64,000 nt of DNA, taken from the NCBI GenBank assembly GCA_905480195.1, contig CAJQPN010000020.1, positions 124,001-188,000 on the forward strand. The letters are read 5' to 3'. Under the pieces are notes generated by a model, which saw only the letters and a list, made by a program, of their open reading frames with translations, made no database searches and was not told where the DNA came from. This stretch comes from an uncultured Acidimicrobiales bacterium. Its GTDB lineage: Bacteria; Actinomycetota; Acidimicrobiia; Acidimicrobiales; Aldehydirespiratoraceae. This document shows, piece after piece, positions 16,293 through 25,150 of this stretch; position 1 is the first letter of the stretch, and every line of letters starts with the position of its first letter. The position numbers and the translations under genes were made by a program.

Positions 16293-17183
16293 ATGACCGA
16301 GACGAATCGCGCAACTGGCAGCCCCCTCGTCAAGCGGGGCCTCGCCGAGATGCTCAAAGGTGGCGTCATCATGGATGTCGTCAACCCCGAACAGGCCCGC
16401 GTCGCAGAAGATGCCGGTGCGGTTGCGGTGATGGCCCTAGAGCGTGTGCCGTCCGATATCCGCAAGGACGGCGGGGTGTCTCGCATGTCCGACCCGGAGA
16501 TGATCAGCGGTATTCAGGCGACAGTGTCAATCCCGGTGATGGCCAAGGCCCGCATCGGCCACTTCGCCGAAGCGCAGATCTTGCAGGCACTCGACGTCGA
16601 CTACATCGACGAGTCCGAGGTGCTCACCCCTGCTGACGAGACCCACCACATAGATAAGTGGGCATTCGATGTCCCGTTTGTGTGCGGTGCAACCAACCTC
16701 GGTGAAGCTCTCCGTCGCATCAGCGAGGGGGCGTGCATGATCCGCTCAAAGGGTGAGGCCGGCACCGGCAACGTCGTCGAAGCAGTCCGTCACATCCGCT
16801 CGATCGTCGGTGACATCAAGAAGATCGGTCAGGCCGACGAGCCTGAGTTGTTCGAGTGGGCCAAGCAGCTTCGGGCCCCGCTGCCGCTCGTGCAGGAGAT
16901 CGCCGAGACCGGCCAACTGCCTGTTCCGTTGTTCTGCGCCGGTGGCCTGTCGACCCCCGCTGATGCATCGCTTGTCATGCAACTCGGCGCTCAAGCGGTC
17001 TTCGTCGGCTCCGGCATCTTCAAATCTGATGAGCCCGCCAGGATGGCGTCGGCCATTGTCGAAGCTGCGACGCACTACCAGGATCCTGAAATCCTTGTGA
17101 AGGCGTCGACTGGCCTGGGCAACGCCATGAAGGGCCTCGAGATCGCCACACTCGAGACCAAGCTCGCCGAGCGGGGTTGGTGA
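16293..17183 (+). CDS. pdxS: Pyridoxal 5'-phosphate synthase, lyase subunit
   Basis: 296-residue PdxS, the (beta/alpha)8 synthase that builds PLP from ribose 5-phosphate, glyceraldehyde 3-phosphate and ammonia. Conserved blocks: [40 protein letters not shown] with the catalytic Lys, [36 protein letters not shown] and [14 protein letters not shown]. It works in a 12+12 complex with PdxT, encoded by the next, overlapping gene. ATG 16293 is preferred over GTG 16272, which lies inside the lipoprotein gene. Confidence 0.97.
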   Translation: MTETNRATGSPLVKRGLAEMLKGGVIMDVVNPEQARVAEDAGAVAVMALERVPSDIRKDGGVSRMSDPEMISGIQATVSIPVMAKARIGHFAEAQILQALDVDYIDESEVLTPADETHHIDKWAFDVPFVCGATNLGEALRRISEGACMIRSKGEAGTGNVVEAVRHIRSIVGDIKKIGQADEPELFEWAKQLRAPLPLVQEIAETGQLPVPLFCAGGLSTPADASLVMQLGAQAVFVGSGIFKSDEPARMASAIVEAATHYQDPEILVKASTGLGNAMKGLEIATLETKLAERGW

Positions 17184-17770
17184 GCCGGACCGTCGGCGTC
17201 CTCGCCCTCCAGGGGGCGTTTGCGGCCCACATCGCGATCCTTCGGTCGATCGGTGCCGACACAGTCGAGGTGCGAACCGCCGAGCAACTTGCGTCTGTCG
17301 ACGGGCTCGTCCTGCCCGGCGGGGAGTCGACCACGATGTCGATGCTGCTCGAGCGGTTCGGGTTGCTCGAACCGCTTCGCAGCCGGATCCACGACAACCA
17401 ACTCCCTGTCTTCGGAACCTGCGCAGGCATGATCCTGCTCGCCGACGAGATCCTCGACGGCCGTGCCGATCAACACTGCCTCAAAGCGCTTCCGCTTTCG
17501 GCGCGTCGCAACGGGTACGGCCGCCAGCTCGCCAGCTTCGAGACAGACATCGAAGTCTCCGGCCTCGACGAACCGTTCCACGGCATCTTCATCCGGGCTC
17601 CGATCGTGGAACGCATTGGCGATGCCGTAGAGGTCCTCGCCGAGGTCGATGGTCAACCCGTACTGTGCCGCCACGAGGGCGTTACCGTGGCGTCATTTCA
17701 TCCTGAGCTGTCGGGCGACTCCCGCCTCCATCGGCGGTGGTTGATCGATGCCGGACTAATCGAGGCCTAG
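17180..17770 (+). CDS. pdxT: Pyridoxal 5'-phosphate synthase, glutaminase subunit
   Basis: 196-residue class I glutaminase that feeds ammonia to Pdx[13 protein letters not shown] is the N-terminal signature, the nucleophile Cys lies in [10 protein letters not shown] and the His-Glu pair in [16 protein letters not shown] forms the oxyanion strand. GTG 17180 overlaps the pdxS TGA (GTGA); TTG 17177 is an alternative just upstream. Confidence 0.95.
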   Translation: MSRTVGVLALQGAFAAHIAILRSIGADTVEVRTAEQLASVDGLVLPGGESTTMSMLLERFGLLEPLRSRIHDNQLPVFGTCAGMILLADEILDGRADQHCLKALPLSARRNGYGRQLASFETDIEVSGLDEPFHGIFIRAPIVERIGDAVEVLAEVDGQPVLCRHEGVTVASFHPELSGDSRLHRRWLIDAGLIEA

Positions 17771-17800
17771 CGTCGGTCTGAATCGAGGAGGAGTACCCGC

Positions 17801-18550
17801 ATGAGTGGTCATTCCAAGTGGGCAACGATCAAGCACAAGAAGGGTGCCGCCGACGTCAAGCGGGGGAAGCTCTTCGCCAAGTTGATCAAACAGGTCGAGG
17901 TCGCGGCTCGCACCGGCGGTGGTGATCCCGACTCCAACCCGACGCTGCGAACGATGTTTCAGAAGGCACGAGATCACTCGGTGCCACTCGACACCATCGA
18001 GCGAGCGGTCAAGCGCGGCACTGGCGAACTCGAGGGTGTCAACTACGAGACGATCACCTACGAGGGTTACGCGCCCGGTGGGATTGCTCTTCTCATCGAG
18101 TGTCTCACCGACAACCGGAATCGCACGTCGGGTGATGTTCGCTCGACGCTGTCGAAGAACGGAGGGTCGCTCGCAGAACCGGGCGCTGTTTCGTGGCAAT
18201 TCGAACGCAAGGGTGTCGTTCTCGTGCCAACCTCGGTCGAGGAAGACGAGGTGATGCTTGCCGCCCTCGATGCTGGCGCCGAAGACATCGTCGACGAAGG
18301 CGAGATGTGGCGAGTCACCACCCCGCCATCCGAGCTCCCGATGGTCCGGGAGGCGCTCGAGGCGGTGGGCATAGCCGTGGAATCCGCCGATCTGGCGATG
18401 CTGCCGACATCGACGGTCGAGGTGACCGATGTCGGGGCGGTCAAACAACTGATGAAGTTGATGGACCTACTCGACGACCTCGACGACGTGCAGGATGTCC
18501 ACGGCAACATGGATGTCGCCGACGACTTGATGGACGAAGCTTCGGCCTGA
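17801..18550 (+). CDS. YebC/PmpR-family protein
   Basis: 249 residues of the YebC/TACO1 family: MSGHSKWATIKHKKGAADVKRGKLF in outline, NYETITYEGYAPGGIA, NRNRTSGDVRSTLSKNGG and the C-terminal aspartate-rich LMDLLDDLDDVQDVHGN. Family members were annotated as transcriptional regulators, and more recent work on homologues links them to translation through polyproline stretches. The order pdxS-pdxT-yebC-ruvC is the usual actinobacterial one, here broken by the ABC pair on the other strand. A strong Shine-Dalgarno, GAGGAGGAG, precedes ATG 17801. Confidence 0.93.
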   Translation: MSGHSKWATIKHKKGAADVKRGKLFAKLIKQVEVAARTGGGDPDSNPTLRTMFQKARDHSVPLDTIERAVKRGTGELEGVNYETITYEGYAPGGIALLIECLTDNRNRTSGDVRSTLSKNGGSLAEPGAVSWQFERKGVVLVPTSVEEDEVMLAALDAGAEDIVDEGEMWRVTTPPSELPMVREALEAVGIAVESADLAMLPTSTVEVTDVGAVKQLMKLMDLLDDLDDVQDVHGNMDVADDLMDEASA

Positions 18551-18578
18551 GCCTGTACGACCCGGTTCGCATGGCGAT

Positions 18579-18598
18579 CGGGGTCGCGTCAGACCCCG
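18579..18598. terminator. Bidirectional terminator-like hairpin between yebC and the ABC permease gene
   Basis: CGGGGTC (18579-18585) pairs perfectly with GACCCCG (18592-18598) over a 6-base loop. It sits in the 38-base gap of two convergent genes and overlaps the permease stop codon. There is no T-tract. Confidence 0.45.
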
Positions 18599-19413
18599 TC
18601 GGCCACGCCGAGAAGCCGTTGGCGCTTGACCCCCCGCATGCCTCGCCAGGTCGAGACGGCTCCGATACCCCAAGCGATCGCGCCGATCATGACGGTAGTG
18701 GTGGCGGTCCCGTAGACCGCTCCCGATGCCTGGGCGTACGAGATCGCGATCAACGGAAGGGTGATCAGTCCCGACGCCTGCTGGGCAGCAGCTGTCGATT
18801 TCACCCGGCCAGAAAGCCGGAGCACGAGTGACAGTCCGATCAGCAGGAAGCCGGGGAGGACCCACAGCATCAGGAGCCACCATTGTTGGGTCGGGAAGAA
18901 CCAACCACCGACCTCCGGACCAACGATCAGGTTCACGATCAACGAGTACAACGTGAAGCCGACCATCGTTGTGAAGTAGCCCGGGACGAGCGACGCCATC
19001 AGCTTTCCGAGATAGATCTCACGAGTTCCGGCGGGGGAGTGGGCAAGGAACTCACCGGTTCCGCGCTCTCGTTCACCGACGAGTGATGCGGCGCCGACCG
19101 CTGTCGAGATCGTGAGCGGCACGACGACCGCCATCGGTGCGAAGAGAAACACGGCAAGGGCATAGGAAGTCTGACCCTGGGGCGTGTCACCCCGGATCTG
19201 CTCCTGTGCCTTCTGCGGGAGGACCTCGAGGGTCTCGGCCACGTTCTTTATCGCCGAAACGTCGCCCAGGCTGACGATCGACAGCAGCAACACGAGCGGC
19301 ACCACGACGAAGAAGATGCCGCCGAGGATCCCCATCGGCACCCAGAAGTCCTTTGCCAGGACCAACTGCTTCACGTCGGTCCGGGCCACGGTGAAGGTTC
19401 GGTGCCAGTTCAT
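18589..19413 (-). CDS. ABC-2 type transporter permease
   Basis: 274 residues, six predicted membrane helices: one near the N-terminus (about 27-48), then a cluster from about 85 to the end. TISTAVGAASLVGERERGTGEFLAHSP is the ABC-2 permease core (in outline), resembling NatB/YhaP-type exporters. It is co-transcribed with the ATPase gene upstream; start ATG 19413 overlaps that gene's TGA (ATGA). Substrate unknown; drug, Na+ or lipid export are all possible for the family. Confidence 0.88.
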   Translation of the reverse strand: MNWHRTFTVARTDVKQLVLAKDFWVPMGILGGIFFVVVPLVLLLSIVSLGDVSAIKNVAETLEVLPQKAQEQIRGDTPQGQTSYALAVFLFAPMAVVVPLTISTAVGAASLVGERERGTGEFLAHSPAGTREIYLGKLMASLVPGYFTTMVGFTLYSLIVNLIVGPEVGGWFFPTQQWWLLMLWVLPGFLLIGLSLVLRLSGRVKSTAAAQQASGLITLPLIAISYAQASGAVYGTATTTVMIGAIAWGIGAVSTWRGMRGVKRQRLLGVADGV

Positions 19414-20432
19414 CGGGTCGCCTTCTCCCGGGTGAATCCAGGTGGTGGTGCCCCTGCCTCCGAGAGGTCGCGAGTAGAACGGCGGACTGCGAAGTAGAGC
19501 TCCTCGAGCGAGGGCTCGTGAGGGACGACCTTGCGGACACGGGAGCCGGCTGCGGTTAATGCTGCGACGACGTCAGCGGTGATCGCATGGTTGTCAACCA
19601 CCACCCGGAACTCCAGGCCACTGCCGCCTTCTCCCAATGGTTCGATCCGCCGAACGCCTGAGAGCTTGTCGATGTCGGTGAACAACGCAGCAGAGGTCGG
19701 ATCGTGGTCGACGGCGATCAGAACCGAGTCTTCCGGCCAGTACTGACGCACCAGATCGGCTGGTGCACCGGCAACGAGGTCAGTGCCGACGTCGAGCACC
19801 ACAATGTGGTCGGCGAGGCCCTCTGCCTCGATGAGGTGATGTGTGCACATCACAACGGTGTGACCTTCAGCGGTCATTTCGCGGATCAGTGCGAGCACGG
19901 CTTGGGCCGACTCGGGATCGAGCCCCGAGGTCGGCTCGTCGAAAAGTAACAGTCGTGGTTCGTGCAGCACTGAACGGGCCAGCGCCAAGCGAGTCTTCAT
20001 GCCGGTGGAGTAGCCACCGACCTGCTCATCGAGTGCATGCTCGATGCCGAAGCGCTCAGCGGAGGTCTTGATGCGATTGGGCATGTTCACCTTGCTGACT
20101 CCGTGGAGTTCTGCCGCGTAGACGAGGTTGTCCCAACCGGTCAGCCGGTCGTACAGAGCGGGCTTGGCCGACACGACGCCGCATTCGCTGCGCACCGCCT
20201 CGCCGTCGATTTCGGGATCGAAGCCCAGGACACGGATGCACCCCTGATCGGGACTCATTGCCCCGGTGATGCACCGGATCGCAGTGGTCTTCCCGGCACC
20301 GTTGGGGCCGAGCAGGACCGTGATCTTGCCCTCGGGTGCAACCACAGTCAGATCGGTGAGCGCTGACTTCTCATTAAAGGACTTGGAGACGCCGTGCAGC
20401 GCAACGGCCGGGGTTTCTCGAGTCAAGGTCAC
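19410..20432 (-). CDS. ABC transporter ATP-binding protein (NatA/CcmA-like)
   Basis: 340 residues. Walker A is GPNGAGKTT (about residues 42-50), the signature reads YSTGMKTRLALAR instead of LSGGQ (usual for ABC-2 systems), Walker B is LLLFDEPTSGLD and the switch His is in CTHHLIEAEGL. The Q-loop lacks its Gln: VVSAKPALYDRLT stands where PQxxxL is expected. A 120-residue C-terminal domain follows. The start is GTG 20432; a nearby ATG is out of frame. This two-gene minus-strand operon interrupts the yebC-ruvC neighbourhood, but no repeats or integration scars flank it. Confidence 0.9.
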   Translation of the reverse strand: MTLTRETPAVALHGVSKSFNEKSALTDLTVVAPEGKITVLLGPNGAGKTTAIRCITGAMSPDQGCIRVLGFDPEIDGEAVRSECGVVSAKPALYDRLTGWDNLVYAAELHGVSKVNMPNRIKTSAERFGIEHALDEQVGGYSTGMKTRLALARSVLHEPRLLLFDEPTSGLDPESAQAVLALIREMTAEGHTVVMCTHHLIEAEGLADHIVVLDVGTDLVAGAPADLVRQYWPEDSVLIAVDHDPTSAALFTDIDKLSGVRRIEPLGEGGSGLEFRVVVDNHAITADVVAALTAAGSRVRKVVPHEPSLEELYFAVRRSTRDLSEAGAPPPGFTREKATR

Positions 20433-20473
20433 GTTTCTTCATCGGCTGGCACCACCGGTTCTTTATGGCCAAC

Positions 20474-20479
20474 TAGAGT
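20474..20479 (+). promoter_or_regulatory. -10-like element of ruvC (leaderless type)
   Basis: TAGAGT ends 7 bases before GTG 20487. It lies in the 54-base divergent gap between ruvC and the ABC ATPase gene. Confidence 0.45.
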
Positions 20480-20486
20480 CGTACAG

Positions 20487-20993
20487 GTGTTCGTTCTCGG
20501 GATCGACCCTGGCCTCTCTCGGTGCGGCTACGGCTGCATCGAGCGTGGACGTCCGCCGCGTGCCGTTGCGGCAGGTGTGATTCGGACGGATCCTCGGATC
20601 GATCTGCCCCAGCGGCTCGCCGAACTCCAGCTCGAAATCCGTTCGCTGATCGCAGACGTCCGTCCTGACGTTGTCGCGGTCGAGCGGGTGCTGTTCCAGC
20701 AAAATGTCAGTACTGCGATGGGAGTCGGGATGGCTTGCGGGATCGTCATGGCCGAAGCGGTCGTAGCCGGTTGCGATGTTGCTGAGTACTCGCCCAACGA
20801 GATCAAGCAGGCCGTGGCCGGGCACGGCTCGGCCGGTAAGCACGAGGTCGGCCAGATGGTGCAGACCCTGCTTGGCCTCTCCAAGCTGTTGTCCCCAGCC
20901 GACGCTGCCGATGCGGCAGCCGTTGCGCTCTGTCATCTGGCTCACATTCCCGGTCGTTCCACCCGGGCCCGGATTTCTGGAGTTTCCGCATGA
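20487..20993 (+). CDS. ruvC: Holliday junction resolvase
   Basis: 168-residue RuvC endonuclease that cuts Holliday junctions, in complex with RuvAB. All four acidic residues of the active site are visible: Asp in GIDPGLSRCGYG, Glu in VAVERVLFQQN and two Asp in PADAADAAAVALCH. GTG 20487 gives the standard N-terminus (MFVLGIDPG) and fits the promoter element just upstream. It overlaps ruvA by 4 bases. Confidence 0.96.
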   Translation: MFVLGIDPGLSRCGYGCIERGRPPRAVAAGVIRTDPRIDLPQRLAELQLEIRSLIADVRPDVVAVERVLFQQNVSTAMGVGMACGIVMAEAVVAGCDVAEYSPNEIKQAVAGHGSAGKHEVGQMVQTLLGLSKLLSPADAADAAAVALCHLAHIPGRSTRARISGVSA

Positions 20994-21598
20994 TCGGTTC
21001 ACTACGAGGACGCCTGCTCGATCGTGCCCCCGACGGTGAACTCCTCATCGAGGTCGCCGGTGTCGGCTATCGGGTGTCGGTAACCCCGTCGACCGCAATC
21101 TCCATCGGGGAGATCGACGGTGAGGTCTTCGTCCATACCTTCCACGCCGTCAGAGAAGACAGCGAGACGCTGTTCGGCTTCGCCACGATTCACGAACGCC
21201 GTGTCTTCGAATCACTGATCTCGGCGCACGGGGTTGGCCCGTCTCTCGGCCTGGCAATCCTCTCGGTTCACGGTCCCGATGCGCTGAGACGAGCTGTCGC
21301 AGAAGATGACGTTGCTGCGCTGTGCCTTGTGCCCGGGGTCGGCAAGAAGACCGCAGCCCGACTGGTGATGGAGTTGAAATCGAAACTCGACCTTCCCGAT
21401 GCCGACACCATTGTGCTTACGGCCGGCGGTGAACCGGCGGCGGTCGGCACCGGTGCCCGTTCCGATGTTCGTGCTGCCCTCGAAGGTCTCGGGTACGCCT
21501 CTGACGAGATTCATGCCGTCTTGGTCGACCTGCCTGCCGAGGGCGAGACCAGTAACCTCCTGAAGGACGCCCTGCGCCGGCTGGCGTCCGGCGTCTGA
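20990..21598 (+). CDS. ruvA: Holliday junction branch migration protein, DNA-binding subunit
   Basis: 202-residue RuvA: an OB-fold (1-65, MIGSLRGRLLD, GVGYRVSV, TFHAVREDSETLFGF), two helix-hairpin-helix motifs (around LISAHGVGPSLGLAIL and LCLVPGVGKKTAARLVMELK) and the flexible-linked C-terminal domain III (about 155-202) that regulates RuvB. ATGA overlap with ruvC. Confidence 0.96.
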   Translation: MIGSLRGRLLDRAPDGELLIEVAGVGYRVSVTPSTAISIGEIDGEVFVHTFHAVREDSETLFGFATIHERRVFESLISAHGVGPSLGLAILSVHGPDALRRAVAEDDVAALCLVPGVGKKTAARLVMELKSKLDLPDADTIVLTAGGEPAAVGTGARSDVRAALEGLGYASDEIHAVLVDLPAEGETSNLLKDALRRLASGV

Positions 21599-21624
21599 AG
21601 CTGAAGGTCTGCTAGGGATTCGCC

Positions 21625-22692
21625 GTGGCCCGCGAAGAGCTGCTCTCTCCCTCCGAAGAACCCGATGACGTGGCCGTGCTGCTCGACGAGCCAGGACTTC
21701 GGCCCCGCACGCTCGCGGAGTTTGTCGGACAGCAGGAACTCAAGGGCCACCTCGGTGTCATGCTCGGTGCCGCCGCTCGCCGTCGAGAGGCGGCTGACCA
21801 CTTGCTTTTCGCCGGTCCTCCAGGCCTCGGGAAGACGACGCTTGCGAACATCATTGCGGCGGAGATGAGCAGCAACCTTCAGATCACTTCCGGCCCAGCT
21901 CTCGAGCGAGCCGGCGATCTGGCGTCGATCCTGTCCAAATTGGAAGACGGCGACGTGTTGTTCATCGATGAGATCCACCGCCTCCCCCGCCCCGTCGAAG
22001 AAGTGCTGTATCCAGCGATGGAAGATTTCCGCATCGATGTCGTTCTCGGCAAGGGTCCGGCGGCGCGGTCGATTCCGCTTGATCTGGCGAGGTTCACGCT
22101 TGTGGGTGCAACGACCCGCACCGGCTTGATCACCGGGCCGCTCCGTGATCGGTTCGGTCTGGTTGCCCGCCTCGACTACTACGAGGTTTCCGATCTTCAG
22201 TCGATCGCCATGCGGGCCGCCACGATCCTCGATGTCGATATCGACGAGGGTGGTGCGTACGAGATTGCTCGACGGTCGCGGGGTACGCCTCGTATCGCGA
22301 ATCGACTGCTCCGGCAGGTTCGTGACTATGCCGATGTCGAACGCGATGGCCATGTCGATGCTCAGGTCGCAGCGGACGGCCTTGCCTTCTTTGGCGTCGA
22401 CGAGTTGGGCCTCGACAAGGCAAGCCGTGCCGTGATCGAGAGTGTTTGCAGACGGTTCGGGGGTGGCCCCGTCGGCCTTTCTACGCTCGCCATCTCGGTG
22501 AGCGAGCCCACTGAAACGGTGGAGGACGTCTACGAGCCCTATCTGATCCAGCAAGGTCTGCTCATGCGTACCCCGCGGGGTCGCGTCGCTACCCCGGCTG
22601 CGTACGCCCATCTGGGCGAAACGCCTCCGCCGACGATTTCTGACCCGGCCGAGCCCGATTCGCAGCCCGGGCTCTTCGAAAGCGGTACGTAA
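21625..22692 (+). CDS. ruvB: Holliday junction branch migration ATPase
   Basis: 355-residue AAA+ motor. [10 protein letters not shown], Walker [10 protein letters not shown] (Lys70), Walker B LFIDEIHR, sensor 1 [10 protein letters not shown], arginine finger in PLRDRFG and the winged-helix C-terminus ([18 protein letters not shown]) are all present. A 26-base gap separates it from ruvA; GTG 21625 has no Shine-Dalgarno, with a TAGGGA 6 bases upstream. Confidence 0.97.
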   Translation: MAREELLSPSEEPDDVAVLLDEPGLRPRTLAEFVGQQELKGHLGVMLGAAARRREAADHLLFAGPPGLGKTTLANIIAAEMSSNLQITSGPALERAGDLASILSKLEDGDVLFIDEIHRLPRPVEEVLYPAMEDFRIDVVLGKGPAARSIPLDLARFTLVGATTRTGLITGPLRDRFGLVARLDYYEVSDLQSIAMRAATILDVDIDEGGAYEIARRSRGTPRIANRLLRQVRDYADVERDGHVDAQVAADGLAFFGVDELGLDKASRAVIESVCRRFGGGPVGLSTLAISVSEPTETVEDVYEPYLIQQGLLMRTPRGRVATPAAYAHLGETPPPTISDPAEPDSQPGLFESGT

Positions 22693-22770
22693 GCGACCTC
22701 GAGCGCTCCGGTGGCGAGCGCAAGGGTGGGGTCGGCGCGGTGGGGACGGCCGAGTTTCGAGGGATGCACG

Positions 22771-22776
22771 TACCCT
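22771..22776 (+). promoter_or_regulatory. -10-like element of queA (leaderless type)
   Basis: TACCCT ends 7 bases before GTG 22784 in the 91-base gap after ruvB. Confidence 0.45.
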
Positions 22777-22783
22777 CTGTCTC

Positions 22784-23794
22784 GTGACGGACCGGCCTGA
22801 GACGCTCACCGACATCGACTACCACTTGCCTGCCGAGCGCATCGCTCAGGAGCCAATCGAGCCCCGGGACGCTGCCCGTTTGCTCGTAGATCGAGGCGAC
22901 TCGGTCGAGCACCGCCACATCACCGACCTGCCGTCCCTCCTGCATCCGGGAGACCTGATCGTCGTCAACGACACGAAGGTTCTACCGGCCCGCATCCCCG
23001 TTCGTCGCTCGACGGGAGGGGCCGCCGAGATCCTTCTCCTCGAAGAGCGAGATGATGCTTCGTGGGAGGCTCTCGCTCGTCCGAGCAAGAAGCTCGCTCC
23101 AGGCGTTGTCCTCTCGGTTGGCGGGCTCGACATCGAGATGGGGGAGGACCTGGGTGATGGACGCCGCATCGTCCGACTCGATCCCGGTGGTGCTGACCTG
23201 CACACCCGGCTCGCCGAGGTCGGTTTGCCGCCGCTCCCGCCATACATCGAGCGCCAGATCGATGATCCCAGCCGCTACCAGACGATCTTCGCCGATCGCC
23301 CCCTTTCCGCAGCAGCACCGACTGCCGGCCTGCACTTCACCTCGACGGTGATCGAGGGCCTCGCCGAAAACGAGATTGGTATGGCGACCGTGGAGCTCGC
23401 CGTTGGCCTCGACACCTTCAGGCCGGTGATGGTCGAGCGTCTCGACGATCACGTGATGCACACCGAGTGGTACCGGGTCCCCGACGAGACCGTGGCGGCA
23501 ATTGAGCATGCAGAGCGGGTCGTCGCTATCGGAACCACGGCGGTACGGGCGCTCGAGTCCTGGAAGGACACCGGTCAGCAGAGCGGCCGTAGCGACCTCT
23601 TCATCCGTCGTCCGTACGACTGGAAGATCGTCGACGTCTTGCTCACCAACTTCCACCTGCCACAGTCGACGCTCCTGTGCCTCGTTGACGCCTTCGTTGG
23701 CCCGAGATGGCGCAAGCTTTACGAGACTGCCATCGCCGAGGAATATCGCTTTCTGAGCTTCGGCGATGCCATGCTCCTGAGGCGCCGCACCTGA
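22784..23794 (+). CDS. queA: S-adenosylmethionine:tRNA ribosyltransferase-isomerase
   Basis: 336-residue QueA, which moves the ribosyl group of AdoMet onto preQ1 in tRNA to give epoxyqueuosine. Typical blocks: DYHLPAERIAQEP, DLIVVNDTKVLPAR, LPPYI, RYQTIFA, AAPTAGLHFT, HTEWYRVP, GTTAVRALES, LTNFHLPQSTLL and YRFLSFGDAM. Its partner tgt lies 2 kb downstream, separated by two accessory genes. GTG 22784 fits the leaderless promoter. Confidence 0.96.
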   Translation: MTDRPETLTDIDYHLPAERIAQEPIEPRDAARLLVDRGDSVEHRHITDLPSLLHPGDLIVVNDTKVLPARIPVRRSTGGAAEILLLEERDDASWEALARPSKKLAPGVVLSVGGLDIEMGEDLGDGRRIVRLDPGGADLHTRLAEVGLPPLPPYIERQIDDPSRYQTIFADRPLSAAAPTAGLHFTSTVIEGLAENEIGMATVELAVGLDTFRPVMVERLDDHVMHTEWYRVPDETVAAIEHAERVVAIGTTAVRALESWKDTGQQSGRSDLFIRRPYDWKIVDVLLTNFHLPQSTLLCLVDAFVGPRWRKLYETAIAEEYRFLSFGDAMLLRRRT

Positions 23795-23822
23795 GTTCGG
23801 GTTTCCCGCGCGATCGTGGGCT

Positions 23823-23847
23823 GCCCTGTTCTGAAGGGCCCCTTTTT
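23823..23847 (+). terminator. Rho-independent terminator after queA
   Basis: GCCCT (23823-23827) pairs with AGGGC (23835-23839) over a 7-base loop, followed by CCC and five T (23843-23847). It lies 29 bases after the queA stop and is the only hairpin with a T-tract I found. Confidence 0.55.
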
Positions 23848-23900
23848 GCGGAACGCTTGGCGAAGCCGGCCCACCGAGGGTGAACGCCTTCGCGTGGCCA

Positions 23901-23952
23901 ACGGTGCCGGCACTACGGTGGCTGGCACACGGTGGATAGCTGAGGAGCTGCG
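23901..23952 (+). promoter_or_regulatory. Three ACGGTG direct repeats and ribosome binding site before the arylsulfotransferase-like gene
   Basis: ACGGTG occurs at 23901-23906, 23915-23920 and 23929-23934, exactly 14 bases apart. The second copy overlaps a -10-like TACGGT (23914-23919). GAGGAG (23942-23947) is a good Shine-Dalgarno 5 bases before ATG 23953. The repeats may be an operator; no regulator is encoded nearby. Confidence 0.4.
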
Positions 23953-25098
23953 ATGGGGTGGTCTGTCAATCGTTCGACCGGTCTGACGGAGAATCGACCG
24001 GGCCTGACGACAACGGGCTACACGCTCATCACGCCAAGCGCTGACGACGCTGCGTACCTGATCGATATGAACGGGCAGGTCGTCCACCGGTGGACATTCG
24101 ACACGATCAAACCCGGGTACGGCCGCTTGCTGGACAACGGCAACCTGTTGATGTCGGGATCCGATGTGAACCTTGCGCCGCCACCGGAGGACGAACCGAC
24201 GAAACCACCACCCCCCTTCGAGGTCCATGTCACCCGTCTCGGCGGCTACAAAACCACCCTTCTTGAGGTCGACTGGCACGGCAACGTGGTGTGGTCGTAC
24301 GAGAACCGGGCCCAGCACCACGACTTCGTCCGACTCCCGAACGGCAACACGATGGTGCCGGAATGGGTCGAGCTGTCCGAGGAACTCCACAAGAAGGTGC
24401 GGGGTGGACACCGGCTACCGAGAGAACGACTGCCGCGCTTGCTGGGAGACGACCTCGTCGAAGTCGACCCCTCGGGCATCGAGGTGCGGCGCATACACAC
24501 CTGGAAGCTCCTCGATCCGGTCAACGATCCGATCCATCCGACGAAACGGCGTTGGGAGTGGACCCACATCAATGGCATCGACGTGAACGGTGCCGGTGAT
24601 ATCGCGTTCTCTGCTCGCACCTGCGACCGCGTCTGCGTCATCGACGGCGGGACCGGTGAACTGAAAATGAAGTTCACCGATACCCATGGGCAGCATCACG
24701 TCACCTGGGTCGGCGACGATCTGCTCCAGGTGTTCGACAACGGAATCTCGGCGTCGCGAGTTTTGGAAATCCGGGTGAGTACCGGCGAGATCGAGTGGAA
24801 GTACGAGGGTCGCCCTGTGCACCAGTTCTTTTCCAACTACATCTCGGGAGCGGATCGACTGTGGTCCGGATCGGTACTCGTGTGTGAAGGGTCGAGCGGT
24901 CGGGTGTTCGAGGTGACCCGCGACCAGCAGGTCGTGTGGGAGTGGATCAACCCCTTCACGAACCATCGTGTCAACGGCGAGCCGGCGGTGGGCATCTACC
25001 GAGCCCATCGATACCCGGTCGATCACGCGGCGTTCGATGGGCGCGATCTCGACCCTGAACGCTATGCAAACTTCAACCGCCTCAACGGCTTGCGGTAG
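23953..25098 (+). CDS. Arylsulfotransferase (ASST)-like beta-propeller protein
   Basis: 381 residues resembling the arylsulfotransferase/ASST beta-propeller family: repeated blade motifs such as AYLIDMNGQVVHRW, GYGRLLDNGNLLMSG, LLEVDWHGNVVWSY, HHDFVRLPNGNTMV, EWTHINGIDVNGAGDIAFSAR, HHVTWVGDDLLQVFDNG and VFEVTRDQQVVWEW. Family members transfer sulfate between phenols; many distant members have no tested activity. There is no signal peptide, so unlike periplasmic ASST it is probably cytosolic. It has its own promoter region and is convergent with the next gene; queA-tgt surround the pair. Substrate unknown. Confidence 0.75.
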   Translation: MGWSVNRSTGLTENRPGLTTTGYTLITPSADDAAYLIDMNGQVVHRWTFDTIKPGYGRLLDNGNLLMSGSDVNLAPPPEDEPTKPPPPFEVHVTRLGGYKTTLLEVDWHGNVVWSYENRAQHHDFVRLPNGNTMVPEWVELSEELHKKVRGGHRLPRERLPRLLGDDLVEVDPSGIEVRRIHTWKLLDPVNDPIHPTKRRWEWTHINGIDVNGAGDIAFSARTCDRVCVIDGGTGELKMKFTDTHGQHHVTWVGDDLLQVFDNGISASRVLEIRVSTGEIEWKYEGRPVHQFFSNYISGADRLWSGSVLVCEGSSGRVFEVTRDQQVVWEWINPFTNHRVNGEPAVGIYRAHRYPVDHAAFDGRDLDPERYANFNRLNGLR

Positions 25099-25131
25099 AT
25101 CGAGTGCCAAGACGACGGCCGGAACCTGCAG

Positions 25132-25149
25132 CGCTCGCTACGGCGAGCG
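25132..25149. terminator. Hairpin with UACG tetraloop between convergent genes
   Basis: CGCTCGC (25132-25138) and GCGAGCG (25143-25149) form a perfect 7-bp stem closed by C and G around TACG, a UNCG-type tetraloop that makes very stable RNA hairpins. It fills the 52-base gap between the convergent genes; there is no T-tract. Confidence 0.5.
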
Positions 25150-25150
25150 G

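Noticed and set aside
14984-16486. 500-codon minus-strand frame opposite the lipoprotein and pdxS genes
   Set aside because: Antisense to two recognisable genes; composition is a mirror of their codon bias.
18589-20432. ABC-2 cassette as a mobile element
   Set aside because: No transposase, integrase, terminal repeats or composition shift were seen at its borders.
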